A stretch of DNA of 64,000 nt from Pseudoalteromonas undina (GCF_000238275.3 NZ_AHCF03000004.1:310001-374000), one strand, 5' to 3'. Shown: positions 53,113-62,202, counted from the first letter of the stretch. Numbers and translations: made by a program. The notes: generated from the sequence alone by a model not told the origin.

Positions 53113-53118
53113 TTCGGC
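53061..53118 (+). mobile_element. attC site 3, right end degenerate
   Basis: R'' TGCTAAC (53061-53067). GTGACTATG pairs with CATAGCAC (53095-53102) leaving one unpaired A, the attC extrahelical-base pattern. About ten bases further, where GTTRRRY is expected, the sequence reads ACTTCGGC, so the R' half is lost or diverged. Confidence 0.65.
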
Positions 53119-53345
53119 AAAGAGCGATGAACGATCATTCAGGTGAGTCGTTTTTAACTTAGTAAGAATAAAAAGAAACCCTCCCATTTTTACATAGCGA
53201 AATAACCTACATTAAGCATAAAATTTATAGCTGGTAATAACTTACACTATTTGTTATTAATATATGTTAATAACATAATGGCATTTTCACGCTGGAATGT
53301 GGAAAGTGTTAACTGATAAAGCGGTTGTATGTACAAGGAGTTATG
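53119..53345. other. Spacer after attC3
   Basis: No gene found. It is AT-rich after 53190 with repeated TTA/TAAC words. AAGGAG at 53335-53340 is the ribosome site of the next gene. GTTGTATGT at 53324 could be a worn cassette boundary. Confidence 0.4.
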
Positions 53346-53801
53346 GTGAAGAAATTCTTCAAATATCTAGGTTTTGGAATTTTAAGTGTTGTTATATTTT
53401 TCATTGGTATTGGAGTTGTTGCATCCATAAATACTGTTGATAAAGAGGCCGTCTTTGAGCCTTTTATTGTAAAGGCAATCCCTAAGTTAACAACGTGGGA
53501 AGTAACTCCTTTTAAAGAGCTAATGTCTGAACAAGGTTACACTAGTGCAACTTCAGAGCAATGGGAGTTGTACGTAAAAAAGGTTGCTAAATTAGGTGTA
53601 TTTCAATCAGTCGGTAAAGCAGAGTTGCAAAATTGGAAAACGTTATCTCCAGTTGGTAGCTCAAGTGTGACATATGCTGTTTATCAGGTACCTGTAACCT
53701 TTGATACAGGATTAGCTCATATTCAATTAGGTTTGCAGTCATCTGACGGTAAAGTTGAAATAAATAGTATAAAGTTTTTATCTGATTTGTTAATGCAATA
53801 G
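53346..53801 (+). CDS. Membrane-anchored protein, unknown
   Basis: 151 aa with a single N-terminal helix (about residues 5-25, FGILSVVIFFIGIGVVASI) and a soluble domain of mixed strands and helices facing the periplasm. No family recognised. I prefer the GTG at 53346, five bases after AAGGAG; the ATG at 53343 is only two bases from it. The C-terminal part AVYQVPVTFDTGLAHIQLGLQ resembles small DUF4019/DUF3887-like immunity or stress folds, but that is impression only. Confidence 0.6.
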   Translation: MKKFFKYLGFGILSVVIFFIGIGVVASINTVDKEAVFEPFIVKAIPKLTTWEVTPFKELMSEQGYTSATSEQWELYVKKVAKLGVFQSVGKAELQNWKTLSPVGSSSVTYAVYQVPVTFDTGLAHIQLGLQSSDGKVEINSIKFLSDLLMQ

Positions 53802-53925
53802 TACATATAACAAGGCTATAAATTATTGAATGCATAATAGTTGGTCTTGTTTCGTGTTGCTGCACACCTTAGTAAACTTAACCACTAGTTGTTTATTTTA
53901 CTGAGTATATTTTTAGGAGTAGCCT

Positions 53926-54291
53926 TTGAAGTACATAACTATATTTTTAGTTCTTTTACTGGTTGGTTGTAATAGTACTGATAAAACGGCAAATTCAAGT
54001 ATTGTGTATATTAATGCGCAAACAGATTCACCTGCTAAATGGGTTGTGAAGATTGAACCAAAATATCCTGAAGATGCAGCTAAAAATAGCGTAGAGGGCT
54101 ACTTAAAATTCAAAGCAATAGTGAATGAAGTTGGAGCGTTAGAAAGAGTTGAAGTAATTGAATCTGCCCCAAAAGGTGTATTTGAAAAGGAAGGTTTACG
54201 GGCTTTAAAACTATGGCTATTTAAGCCTGCGTTATTAAATGGTAGGCTGGTTAAGGTTGAGTACGCTGGTACTCTTGAGTGGAGGTTATAA
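53926..54291 (+). CDS. TonB C-terminal-domain lipoprotein
   Basis: 121 aa. The N-terminus YITIFLVLLLVGCNS has a lipobox, giving an anchored protein. Residues ~42-121 resemble the TonB/TolA C-terminal domain: KIEPKYPEDAAKNSVEGYLKFKAIVNEVGALERVEVIES followed by FEKEGLRALKLWLFKPA and the closing strand VEYAGTLEWRL. The usual N-terminal transmembrane anchor and proline-rich linker of TonB are missing, so it is not an energy transducer. The start is TTG at 53926 with TAGGAG upstream. It overlaps the next gene. Confidence 0.78.
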   Translation: MKYITIFLVLLLVGCNSTDKTANSSIVYINAQTDSPAKWVVKIEPKYPEDAAKNSVEGYLKFKAIVNEVGALERVEVIESAPKGVFEKEGLRALKLWLFKPALLNGRLVKVEYAGTLEWRL

Positions 54292-54539
54292 TGTCTCTAG
54301 ATATGAGCATATCATGGAGATCTAAGCAACCTAAACAAAAGCGATGTGATAGGTGTGAACTGTATTATTCTGAGTTTTTGGATAAATGTACGCATTGTTC
54401 CGATTTAAACGAAACACAATTACTTATGCTTAAGGCTAAACATCAAGAATCTTTTAAACACAATGCTAAGCTTGGTAAATATTTATTTATAGCTGCTGTT
54501 GTAATTGGTGCATTACTTTTTGTTAGTTTTTTATGGTAG
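54291..54539 (+). CDS. Zinc-ribbon, single-helix membrane protein
   Basis: 82 aa from the ATG at 54291, which overlaps the preceding stop as TAATG; GGAGG lies six bases upstream. It contains CDRCELYYSEFLDKCTHC, a CxxC-12-CxxC zinc ribbon, then a polar helix and one C-terminal membrane segment (about residues 61-80). Function unknown. Coupling to the TonB-C lipoprotein gene implies a joint role. Confidence 0.7.
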   Translation: MSLDMSISWRSKQPKQKRCDRCELYYSEFLDKCTHCSDLNETQLLMLKAKHQESFKHNAKLGKYLFIAAVVIGALLFVSFLW

Positions 54540-54676
54540 CGTTGGGTTTTTCCTTAAGTGGAAGAGGGTAAGTTAACAGAGAAAAACCCCCAAATACATT
54601 CAGCTTAAAAACTTATATCCATCCGGTAACTCTAAAATTAATCACAATCAACTACCCGTCCACGTAACATTTGTTG

Positions 54677-56266
54677 TTATTTCATTAAACCTATAACTCC
54701 TTCATTAACTAAATGGGTCTGCGCTTCATTGGTATAGGGTTTAAACTTTTTCCAGCGGCCTATGGCTTTGTTGTTAAGCGGTTGGCGCACTTGCATTTTG
54801 CTAGCGGTTGATACCGGTGCGGTGTTTAAATGAAAATCAAGGCACTGCGGTTGCCAGTCTAAGTCGCAATAGCTCACTAACTCTTTTATTTTTTGCTCTG
54901 GTGCGGCGATGAGCTCTTCGTATTTTACTAGTTTAATATTGCTGTGCAGGGCGCTAAAGTGCTGCATCAGTTTATAAAAGCGGCTGTAAAATTTAGCGGT
55001 GTCGAGTAAGTCTAAGGAGTAAGCATAATATGGGTTGTTAATGGTAAATAGCTGACGATAGTTACCAATACAGGTGTCCATGGGATCGCGAAGTAGGCAA
55101 ATTATTTTGGCGTTTGGCAGGGCTTTGGTAATTAAATCAATATAAAAAAAGTTAAACGGTAGTTTATCAATAAAGTGTTTATGACTGCCGGTTACAACGC
55201 GCGTTGCTTCAAGGTAAGTACTGCCAAGTTTTGCAAAATCAAGCTGGTAAGCTTGGCTTAAGGTGTCTATATCGAGTACTTGAGGCGTGTGCGTTTGGCT
55301 AAGTTTTTTTACACTTAGGCCAAAGTCTTGCAGCTCGCCCGCCGATTGTACGTCGCTGTGGCTTGATAAAATGCGTTCAACTAATGTGGTGCCAGAGCGC
55401 GGCATGCCTAATACAAAAATTGGCTCACTGCTTTGGTTGCCAGCTGTTTGTTGGTTTTTGTATTTATCACTGAGCTGTTTTATATGTGCAAATAAAGCCT
55501 CAGACGCTTGGTTATCAAACGCCTTATTAGCGAGTTTTGCTGCTTTACCTTGTTGTAACGCGGTAAAGGCTGCTGAAAACTCTCCTAAGTCTTGATATTC
55601 TTTTGCCAGCGCATGACCTATATGCAGTTTAGCGTCGGGATGATTGACCTGTTCGAATACATTTTTTAATCGCGTGATGTGGTTATTATGTTCGGTGACT
55701 TTAGTTAAATCGGCTAAGGCAAAATGACTTTGATGATGAAGCGGGTTCAGTGCAATGGCATTTTCAAACGCGTGCTGTGCTTTATCAAACTGGCCTAAAA
55801 ACTTAGCGCATACTCCATAGTTATAATAAAACTGCGGTTGGCTGCTGTTACTCGCCTCAGCTAAATTTAACGCGCATGTAAAGTAGTCAGCAGCATGCTG
55901 ATGTAAACCCGCTTGGGTGAGCGCGACGCCTAATGTATCGGCATCCAGTGCTTTACTAATATGTTCAATCTTAACGCTGAGGGCGGTGTTTTTTGCTTTT
56001 TGTAAGTCGCCCGTAAGAGCGTAACACTTGGCAAGTTGCGCTGTATATTCAATAGACTGGGTAAAGCTTAATGCTTTTTCAATTAGCTTTATCGCTTTGT
56101 AAATTTGGCCAACCTGTAAATTAACCATAGCGAGCAAAAAGTAGCCATCAGCAAAGTCTGGTTTTTGTGTTACCAGCTCAACCAGTGCTTTATGCGCTTG
56201 CTGAATATTGCCTTGGTTTAAGTTGTTGATAGCGCTTTGGTGTAGTTGCTTTAAGTTTGGCTGCAT
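54677..56266 (-). CDS. Sulfotransferase with N-terminal TPR repeats
   Basis: 529 aa. Residues ~1-250 contain several tetratricopeptide repeats (for example PDFADGYFLLAMVNLQVGQIYKAIKL and NYGVCAKFLGQFDKAQHAFENAIALNP, read in parts). Residues ~275-529 form a sulfotransferase domain with the PAPS-binding loop FVLGMPRSGTTLVERILSSH, followed by IICLLRDPMDTCIGNYRQLF and a YEELIAAPEQKIKELVSYCDL stretch. TPR-sulfotransferases are common in marine proteobacteria; acceptors are mostly unknown, possibly surface glycans or proteins. It is separated from the TonB receptor by a terminator and is independent. Confidence 0.9.
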   Translation of the reverse strand: MQPNLKQLHQSAINNLNQGNIQQAHKALVELVTQKPDFADGYFLLAMVNLQVGQIYKAIKLIEKALSFTQSIEYTAQLAKCYALTGDLQKAKNTALSVKIEHISKALDADTLGVALTQAGLHQHAADYFTCALNLAEASNSSQPQFYYNYGVCAKFLGQFDKAQHAFENAIALNPLHHQSHFALADLTKVTEHNNHITRLKNVFEQVNHPDAKLHIGHALAKEYQDLGEFSAAFTALQQGKAAKLANKAFDNQASEALFAHIKQLSDKYKNQQTAGNQSSEPIFVLGMPRSGTTLVERILSSHSDVQSAGELQDFGLSVKKLSQTHTPQVLDIDTLSQAYQLDFAKLGSTYLEATRVVTGSHKHFIDKLPFNFFYIDLITKALPNAKIICLLRDPMDTCIGNYRQLFTINNPYYAYSLDLLDTAKFYSRFYKLMQHFSALHSNIKLVKYEELIAAPEQKIKELVSYCDLDWQPQCLDFHLNTAPVSTASKMQVRQPLNNKAIGRWKKFKPYTNEAQTHLVNEGVIGLMK

Positions 56267-56295
56267 GAATACTCTTATAAATAATGTACTTACAA

Positions 56296-56324
56296 ATAAA
56301 AAGGCTCAAAATTAATTTGAGCCT
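56296..56324 (-). terminator. Terminator of the TonB receptor at 56377
   Basis: AGGCTCAAA-ttaa-TTTGAGCCT (56302-56324), followed on the minus strand by TTTTTATTTG. Confidence 0.87.
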
Positions 56325-56328
56325 CTTG

Positions 56329-56390
56329 ATTGTACTTAAACTTATCGTTTAATTACATTTCAAACTTGTCGCTTAATTATATTTCAAACT
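56329..56390 (-). repeat. 24-bp in-frame tandem repeat over the receptor stop codon
   Basis: Read on the minus strand, the receptor's final QFEI-stop is followed in frame by LSDKFEM-stop and LNDKFKY. The units have a period of 24 bases and differ by few changes. Confidence 0.75.
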
Positions 56391-58791
56391 GATAGTTAAA
56401 TTTAATGCCAACAGTAAGCGGGCGATTAATAAAGTAACCATAGTTACGTTGTATGTCTGCGCCATTGGCTGTTGTAATATCCGCATCTGAACGACGAACA
56501 GAAGTAACCGCATATTTATTAAATAGGTTATCTACATATAAAGTAGTCGACCACGCATCGGCGGTTAATTTAGCTGAAATATTACTTAAGCTATAACCTG
56601 GGAGTGCTTCACCGTTGTCACGTAGGCCTACTTTTGAAATTACATCACTTTGTGCGGTTAAACCATAGTTAATATCAAGGGTTTTATCATTTAAAACGTC
56701 TGTTTGGTAGTTAATACCCATAGAGAACTGATGCTCAGGTGAGCCCGGTAAACGGTCGCCGTCTTTCGCGCCATTAGTGCCATCGGCATTAAATAAATAC
56801 GGAGCGTCTGAGGTTAGTTCTGCTTTTGTATAGGCATAAGTTGCATAGGCAGTAAACGAGTCTGATAAAATTGCACGCGTGGCAATTTCAACCCCTTTCG
56901 CATTTGCGCTACCAGCATTTGATAAATACGGTAATTGGCCTACTGTTGTTGCACCGGCAATTTGTGCGTTATCCCAATCTACATTGAATAGTGCGGCATT
57001 AAAGTGTAGCTGGCTTCTCATCCAGGTACTTTTAAAGCCTAGCTCATAGTTGGTGGTTGTATCGGCATCGTATAGCATTTCATCTGGTGTACCACAGCCT
57101 GTTTGTTGGTCTTCAGGTAGAGGTGTTGGGCAAGGCACTAAGCCATTTGAGCCACCAATTCTAAATCCTTCACTTATAGTTGCATACGCCATTACTGAAT
57201 CTGTAAATTGGTATTTAGCATTAAATTTGAACAGATTACCGTTGTCACCGGCTTCGTTCTCTTCAAAGTTAACTGAAACTTCATCAGGTGCAGCACCTTC
57301 ATACAAGGTATTTGCTAATGGAAAATCAAAAGCCGCTTTTGATTCTACGTCGTATTCGTAAAAACGCGCGCCAATGGTAATGTCGAGTTTATCGGTTACC
57401 TGGTAACCCACTTCACCAAAAAGTGCAGACTCAGTGACTTTGCTGCCAGTAATTTCTAAATACTCTAAAGAGTCAGGTCTAAGTTGTGCGCCACCAAAAT
57501 TATCAACCGCGAACTGATCAAAGCCTGGCGTAAACTCTCTGCTTGATGCGTCGGTGTCGGTTTTATTGTAAAAACCACCAACAATCCAGTTTAAATCGCT
57601 ATCACTTTGTGAGACCAAACGTAGCTCTTGAGTAAAGGTATCGACTTCGTCAATTTCACGAGTAAACGCTGAAAACGAAGGAAACTCTTCGTAGCCATAG
57701 TCTAAACGAATTAAAAGGTCAGTTTGGTCGCGTTGACCATCGGCTTCAAAGTGTGAAATACCGGTAGCTGATACCAGTTCGGCAAAACCTAAGTCGGCTT
57801 TAAGTTCGAGGCTCAGTAATTGATCTTCTTTTTCCCGTGGCTCTTCAAAACGGTACGCTGACTCGTATTTGCCGATGCGATCATTTAAACCATTATTTCC
57901 GTTAAGGCTATTGTGATGAACAATTGAGCGGCCTTCGGTGTCTTGCTTTTGATAGAAGTAGTTTAATGTGCCTTCGAATGACTCGTTTGCCTTGTAACGC
58001 AATGAAATACGCCCAGTTGTGGTGGTTTCACCGTTGGCGTCTTTTACATTTTTAAGATTACTATTAACCGCATCAAGGTTTGTCCAATCAGGGTCGGTAA
58101 TCGACACACCTGGTTCACGAACGGTGTAGGCGTAGTCTATAAACCCTGGGTCTTCATAAATATTTAAACTGGTACGTACCGCCAGTTTGTCTTCAATCAA
58201 TGGTAAGTTGAAGATAAAACCGGCTTCGCCGCCGACCGAATCACTTTCTTGAGTTTGAAAAACATCACCAAATACTTCACCTGATATAAAATCAAGCTCT
58301 GGCTCTTTAAGCATGTAGCGAATAGCGCCACCTAATGTACCAGCCCCGTATAGTGTGCCTTGTGGCCCAATAAGTACTTCTACTCGTTCTACATCAACAA
58401 GGCGCATATCTACCGATACTGGAATTTCGTTAATGTAAGTGGCTACCGTGCCGCCATCTGATGAAGGGCCTGATGAATTTGTATTTAATCCACGAACTAT
58501 AATAGGTGAGCCAGAGCGACCACCTTGATCAGTAATTGTTAAACCTGGCACCCAACGCGCTACATCGGCTAATTCGCTGATATTTTGGTCTTTCATTACA
58601 TCGGCATCAAGCGCAGTAATGTTAAGAGGCGCAGCCTGAATAGAGCCACTTCGGCGTGTTGCTGTAACCTCAATAACTTCAAGCGATTTATTTTTTTCAA
58701 TAATTTGCTCTTGTGCTGTTGCATTACCGCTAAATAATACACCGCTCAGTGCGCTTGATACAGCCAAGGTTAACAGGCTTGGTTTAAACAT
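56377..58791 (-). CDS. TonB-dependent receptor, substrate unknown
   Basis: 804 aa. Signal peptide MFKPSLLTLAVSSALSGVLF.. to TAQ, TonB box-like LEVIEVTATRRSG, plug with VARWVPGLTITDQGGRSGSP, IIVRGLNTN and VERVEVLIGPQGTLYGAGTLGGAIRY, and a barrel ending RPLTVGIKFNYQFEI. The plug style is that of the broad alphaproteobacterial/Alteromonadales receptors with unknown ligands. The C-terminal residue is Ile rather than the aromatic residue typical of outer-membrane barrels, with Phe three from the end. It stands alone; the upstream 330 bases presumably hold its promoter. Tandem 24-bp repeats follow the stop. Confidence 0.87.
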   Translation of the reverse strand: MFKPSLLTLAVSSALSGVLFSGNATAQEQIIEKNKSLEVIEVTATRRSGSIQAAPLNITALDADVMKDQNISELADVARWVPGLTITDQGGRSGSPIIVRGLNTNSSGPSSDGGTVATYINEIPVSVDMRLVDVERVEVLIGPQGTLYGAGTLGGAIRYMLKEPELDFISGEVFGDVFQTQESDSVGGEAGFIFNLPLIEDKLAVRTSLNIYEDPGFIDYAYTVREPGVSITDPDWTNLDAVNSNLKNVKDANGETTTTGRISLRYKANESFEGTLNYFYQKQDTEGRSIVHHNSLNGNNGLNDRIGKYESAYRFEEPREKEDQLLSLELKADLGFAELVSATGISHFEADGQRDQTDLLIRLDYGYEEFPSFSAFTREIDEVDTFTQELRLVSQSDSDLNWIVGGFYNKTDTDASSREFTPGFDQFAVDNFGGAQLRPDSLEYLEITGSKVTESALFGEVGYQVTDKLDITIGARFYEYDVESKAAFDFPLANTLYEGAAPDEVSVNFEENEAGDNGNLFKFNAKYQFTDSVMAYATISEGFRIGGSNGLVPCPTPLPEDQQTGCGTPDEMLYDADTTTNYELGFKSTWMRSQLHFNAALFNVDWDNAQIAGATTVGQLPYLSNAGSANAKGVEIATRAILSDSFTAYATYAYTKAELTSDAPYLFNADGTNGAKDGDRLPGSPEHQFSMGINYQTDVLNDKTLDINYGLTAQSDVISKVGLRDNGEALPGYSLSNISAKLTADAWSTTLYVDNLFNKYAVTSVRRSDADITTANGADIQRNYGYFINRPLTVGIKFNYQFEI

Positions 58792-59125
58792 AAAAATTGA
58801 TCCCAGTTAGATTTAGTACGTTAATAAATGAGCGCTAATAATATCAGGGAGTTTTGTTGATGGAAATAAAAATATGAATTTTAATTCACTTTTTTAGAAT
58901 AAAAATTAAGGTGTAGGTTTTTACTTAAATTTAAAGTTTAAATATAACAAGGTGTTTGTATAAATAATGCACACACCGTAAGTGGTATATATTGTTTTAA
59001 GTGCAACAATGAATGGTGTGAAAGGAGAGATAAAACGTAGGCTTAATTATACTAAGAGGGAGTTGTAAAATAGGAGATGAGAAGTTGCGCCATGATAGTT
59101 CATGACGCAATTAAATTATTAAACT
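58792..59125. other. Intergenic region with promoter of the TonB receptor and a hairpin
   Basis: 334 AT-rich bases, no gene. The leftward receptor promoter should lie near 58800-58900 but I cannot fix it. TTGCG-c-CATGA-tagt-TCATG-a-CGCAA (59085-59110) is a hairpin that may end the leftward EamA transcript, though its U tract is poor. Confidence 0.5.
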
Positions 59126-59992
59126 CTAAGCAGCAGGCTGCTTTTTACCATTAGACATTGAACTGCCTACCGAGGCAATAATCACCAGTAAAATAGCCAG
59201 CCACTGCCAAATGCTTAGCAGTTCACCTAAAATAACTAAGCCAGCGAGTGCTGCAATTGCAGGTTCTAGGCTCATTACAATACTAAAACCTTGTGGCGAC
59301 ATATTACGTAAAGTAATCATTTCAAGAGTATAAGGCAGGGCGCTTGAAAGCACGGCGATAGCAATACCTAATGGAATAATATCCCAAGTAAATGCAGCAC
59401 TTTGTGAAATGCCGCCATAAGGCACCAGCACAATGGCTGATATTGTCATGCCCATCGCAACCGTTGCGCCACCAGAGCTTTGACTGCCTGTTTTCTTACC
59501 AAATAAAATATAGCCAGCCCAACAGGCACCCGCCGCAAGTGCGAGTACTACACCGACTGGATCAAGGCTGTCTTGACCTTTCATATCAGGTAAAAGTAAT
59601 AAAATACCGGCCACTGCACAGGCAACCCAAAATAAGTCACGTTTTCTGCGAGAAGAAAATAACGCGACAGCTAATGGGCCTGTAAATTCAAGCGCAACCC
59701 CAATACCTAATGGGATACGTTCTATCGCGTAATAAAATAGAATATTCATGCCGCCTAAACTTAATCCATAAATTAATATGGGTAAGCGTTGGCTTGCAAC
59801 AGGGAAGTGTTTCCATGGTTTAAAAATCAAACATAAAATAGCGGCCGAAAACCCTAAACGTAAGGCTGTTGTGCCCTCAGGCCCAACAATAGGAAAAAGC
59901 TGTTTAGCCAGTGACGCGCCTGACTGAATCGTCATCATTGCTAGCAATATGCATAAAATAGCCAGTAATAGATCTTTGGTTGATTTTTGCAT
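59126..59992 (-). CDS. EamA/RhtA-type DMT exporter
   Basis: 288 aa with ten predicted helices in two EamA repeats. RhtA-like landmarks are LFPIVGPEGTTALRLGFSA, ALEFTGPLAVALFSSRRKRDLFW and the second-half SLEPAIAALAGLVILGE. RhtA exports threonine and homoserine; close relatives export other metabolites, so the substrate is tentative. It is a single gene with 175 bases to the Gfo/Idh/MocA gene. Confidence 0.88.
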   Translation of the reverse strand: MQKSTKDLLLAILCILLAMMTIQSGASLAKQLFPIVGPEGTTALRLGFSAAILCLIFKPWKHFPVASQRLPILIYGLSLGGMNILFYYAIERIPLGIGVALEFTGPLAVALFSSRRKRDLFWVACAVAGILLLLPDMKGQDSLDPVGVVLALAAGACWAGYILFGKKTGSQSSGGATVAMGMTISAIVLVPYGGISQSAAFTWDIIPLGIAIAVLSSALPYTLEMITLRNMSPQGFSIVMSLEPAIAALAGLVILGELLSIWQWLAILLVIIASVGSSMSNGKKQPAA

Positions 59993-60120
59993 GGATGTCC
60001 TTAAAGATTGCGATGAATTTTGGCGGCATGTTACCTGCTTTTGATCTCAGAGGTAAGTCAAATTTTGTGATCTTTTTAAGCTTAATTCAAAATAGCAGTG
60101 TTTAGTAAAGTGTGCTCAAA

Positions 60121-60153
60121 GGCCAAGCGATAAAATACGCTTATCGCTTAGCC
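60121..60153 (-). terminator. Hairpin after the Gfo/Idh/MocA gene
   Basis: AAGCGATAA / TTATCGCTT around AATACGC, extended by GGC/GCC past one mismatch. On the minus strand it lies 14 bases after the stop and is followed by TTTG. Confidence 0.6.
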
Positions 60154-60166
60154 GATAGTTTTTGTT

Positions 60167-61165
60167 TTATTCAGAGGATAAATCTGCTGGGTAAACAACA
60201 CCAAGTTGTGCGCGTGCGGTGTCAAGTACTTGCATTACATCGACAGAAAGCTGATGAGTATTAACGCTAGACTCTCCCTGATTTTGCTCAATGGTATTGA
60301 TAAAGTTCTCGAGTTCGTACTTCATAAAGTGCTCGTCAAATTCCGTGCTAATAAGCTCTTTATGACCATTGTTAGCAATAAACTCTACTTTTTTAAGCTG
60401 CGACACGGCTTCAATTCTAATTCGACCTAATTCCCCCTGAATTTCAGTGATATTTTCGCCTTGTGAAATTTTCGAATAGCTGATCACCGCTTGTCTGTCG
60501 GGATAATTTAAAAGCACATCGCCTGCACCATCCACACCACTTTCAAGTAATACGCCGCTGGCGTGAACAGAGCGTGGCGCTCCCCATAATGCAATAACGA
60601 GATAAAGTGGGTAAATACCCAAATCTAGTAAGGCACCATTAGCAAATTCAGGTAAAAAGGTATTAGGGCGCTCACCATTTTTATACTTGTCGTAACGTGA
60701 TGAATACTGACTAAATTGACCAATAAACTTACGTGGTGTGCCTATTTTTTTTAGGGCAGCTTGTAAGTGCGCAAAATTAGGTAAGTGCGTTGTCATCATC
60801 GCTTCCATGTAAAGGCGCTGATGCTGCTTTGCCGCAGTTAAAATAGCCGCAAGTTGCCTGCTATTAGCCGCTGAGGGCTTTTCACCTAATACGTGTTTGC
60901 CCGCTTTTAAACACTGTATTGCATATGCACTGTGCAGGCTATTGGGCGCCGCTATATAGACTGCGTCTACTTGTTCATCTTGGCACACAGCATCAATAGA
61001 GGTAAAAATTTTAGCATCGGTATTTGTTGGATGATTAGCTAAAAAGCGCTCGCCGCTGCTTATTTGGCGAGAGCAAATACCGTATAAATTAAAATTGCTG
61101 AGTGTATTAGCCGCTGCCAATAACGTGTCGCTAATAAAATTAGTACCTACAATTACAAAATTCAT
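60167..61165 (-). CDS. Gfo/Idh/MocA-family NAD(P)-dependent oxidoreductase
   Basis: 332 aa. The Rossmann N-terminus (MNFVIVGTNFISDTLLAAAN) has a variant of the usual GxGxxG, here GTNFIS. The family motifs DAVYIAAPNSLHSAYAIQCLKAGKHVLGEKPSA (with the catalytic-region EKP), YMEAMMTTHLPNF and LLDLGIYPLYL follow. It would oxidise or reduce a sugar or polyol. It starts 35 bases before the AraC gene end on the same strand, so the two may form an operon. The odd nucleotide-binding loop is worth noting but occurs in relatives. Confidence 0.87.
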   Translation of the reverse strand: MNFVIVGTNFISDTLLAAANTLSNFNLYGICSRQISSGERFLANHPTNTDAKIFTSIDAVCQDEQVDAVYIAAPNSLHSAYAIQCLKAGKHVLGEKPSAANSRQLAAILTAAKQHQRLYMEAMMTTHLPNFAHLQAALKKIGTPRKFIGQFSQYSSRYDKYKNGERPNTFLPEFANGALLDLGIYPLYLVIALWGAPRSVHASGVLLESGVDGAGDVLLNYPDRQAVISYSKISQGENITEIQGELGRIRIEAVSQLKKVEFIANNGHKELISTEFDEHFMKYELENFINTIEQNQGESSVNTHQLSVDVMQVLDTARAQLGVVYPADLSSE

Positions 61166-61200
61166 GAATAGCCTTTGCTGTTTTTAAACAAGGGCGCAGT

Positions 61201-62202
61201 TTAACAATGTTTGGCTCTAAATGCGCGGGCAGAGCAATTAAACCAACGTTTAATGCTAGTACATAACGTAGCTTGCTCCTGATAACCTAAAAGCTCTGAA
61301 ATTTGAGTCACCGACAATTGGTTTTGTAATAAATAGTGCTCACATAAGGCGCGGCGAGTGGCGTCTTTGAGCTTTACAAAACTGGTATCGTGCTTTTTAA
61401 GTTCTCGGTGCAAGGTGCGAGGGTGAATATTAAGCGCAGCGGCAATAGTATTATTAGCGCTTTGAAATATCGGCAGCATAATGCGAATAAGCGCGCTTAC
61501 CTGAGTGGGTAAAGATTGGCTATAAGCATTATTTTCAGCTAAAAAGTTAAGTGCTGCTTGGGTTTTATGTTGCTTAGTTATGTTAAGTGTTAAATCTAAG
61601 TCTTGTTTGGCAATTAATACACCGGCGCTATTTCTGTGAGTAATAACCTTACACCCAAAATGCTGGTGGTAGGTCTGCTTATTTGCGCCTAGGGTATGAG
61701 GTAAAAATACACTTTGTGGCTTACAGCGGCCATTACTCATATTTTTTAAGGTAGCTATGGCCAATGCAATGGTGAGCTCTATTACCTGGTTTATTGCCGG
61801 TAATGGCCTGAGATTTATAGCGAATGATAAAAACACGTGTTTATTATCATCAAGTGGATGAGTGGTTAAATTAAGCGCTGGCGTATGCAAGTGTAAATAT
61901 TTTATCACCCAATCTAGCGCCTCGGCTAAATTAGTGCCTGTTTGAGCGGCTATTGCAATATGGCCCAAAATATCAAAGCTTTGCAGGCTTGCTAGTTTTA
62001 AACCAAAATTTGGACAATTCAGTGTATTCGCGCAATGCTCTAATAGCTGTGCATACGCGCGGTAAGTAAGGGTCTCTTGCTCTAGTTTATTAAAGTCCAC
62101 ATTAATGGCGCACTGCTGCATTATGGCAGCGAAACCTCCCCCAAGTTCTGCAATTAAATGGTCTATTCCTTGTAAAGAGGTGGCTCTAATTAAGCGGCTC
62201 AT
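61201..62202 (-). CDS. AraC-family regulator (OruR/arabinose-binding-domain type)
   Basis: 333 aa. The N-terminal part (TYRAYAQLLEHCANTLNCPNFGLKLASLQSFDILGHIAIA, seen in parts) is the AraC-type arabinose-binding-like domain (PF12625 type). The C-terminus has AraC helix-turn-helix motifs around NTIAAALNIHPRTLHRELKKHDTSF and LSVTQISELLGYQEQATLCTSIKRWFN. It is divergent from the GMC oxidoreductase gene 88 bases away and probably controls it; co-transcription with the Gfo/Idh/MocA gene is possible. Confidence 0.87.
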   Translation of the reverse strand: MSRLIRATSLQGIDHLIAELGGGFAAIMQQCAINVDFNKLEQETLTYRAYAQLLEHCANTLNCPNFGLKLASLQSFDILGHIAIAAQTGTNLAEALDWVIKYLHLHTPALNLTTHPLDDNKHVFLSFAINLRPLPAINQVIELTIALAIATLKNMSNGRCKPQSVFLPHTLGANKQTYHQHFGCKVITHRNSAGVLIAKQDLDLTLNITKQHKTQAALNFLAENNAYSQSLPTQVSALIRIMLPIFQSANNTIAAALNIHPRTLHRELKKHDTSFVKLKDATRRALCEHYLLQNQLSVTQISELLGYQEQATLCTSIKRWFNCSARAFRAKHC

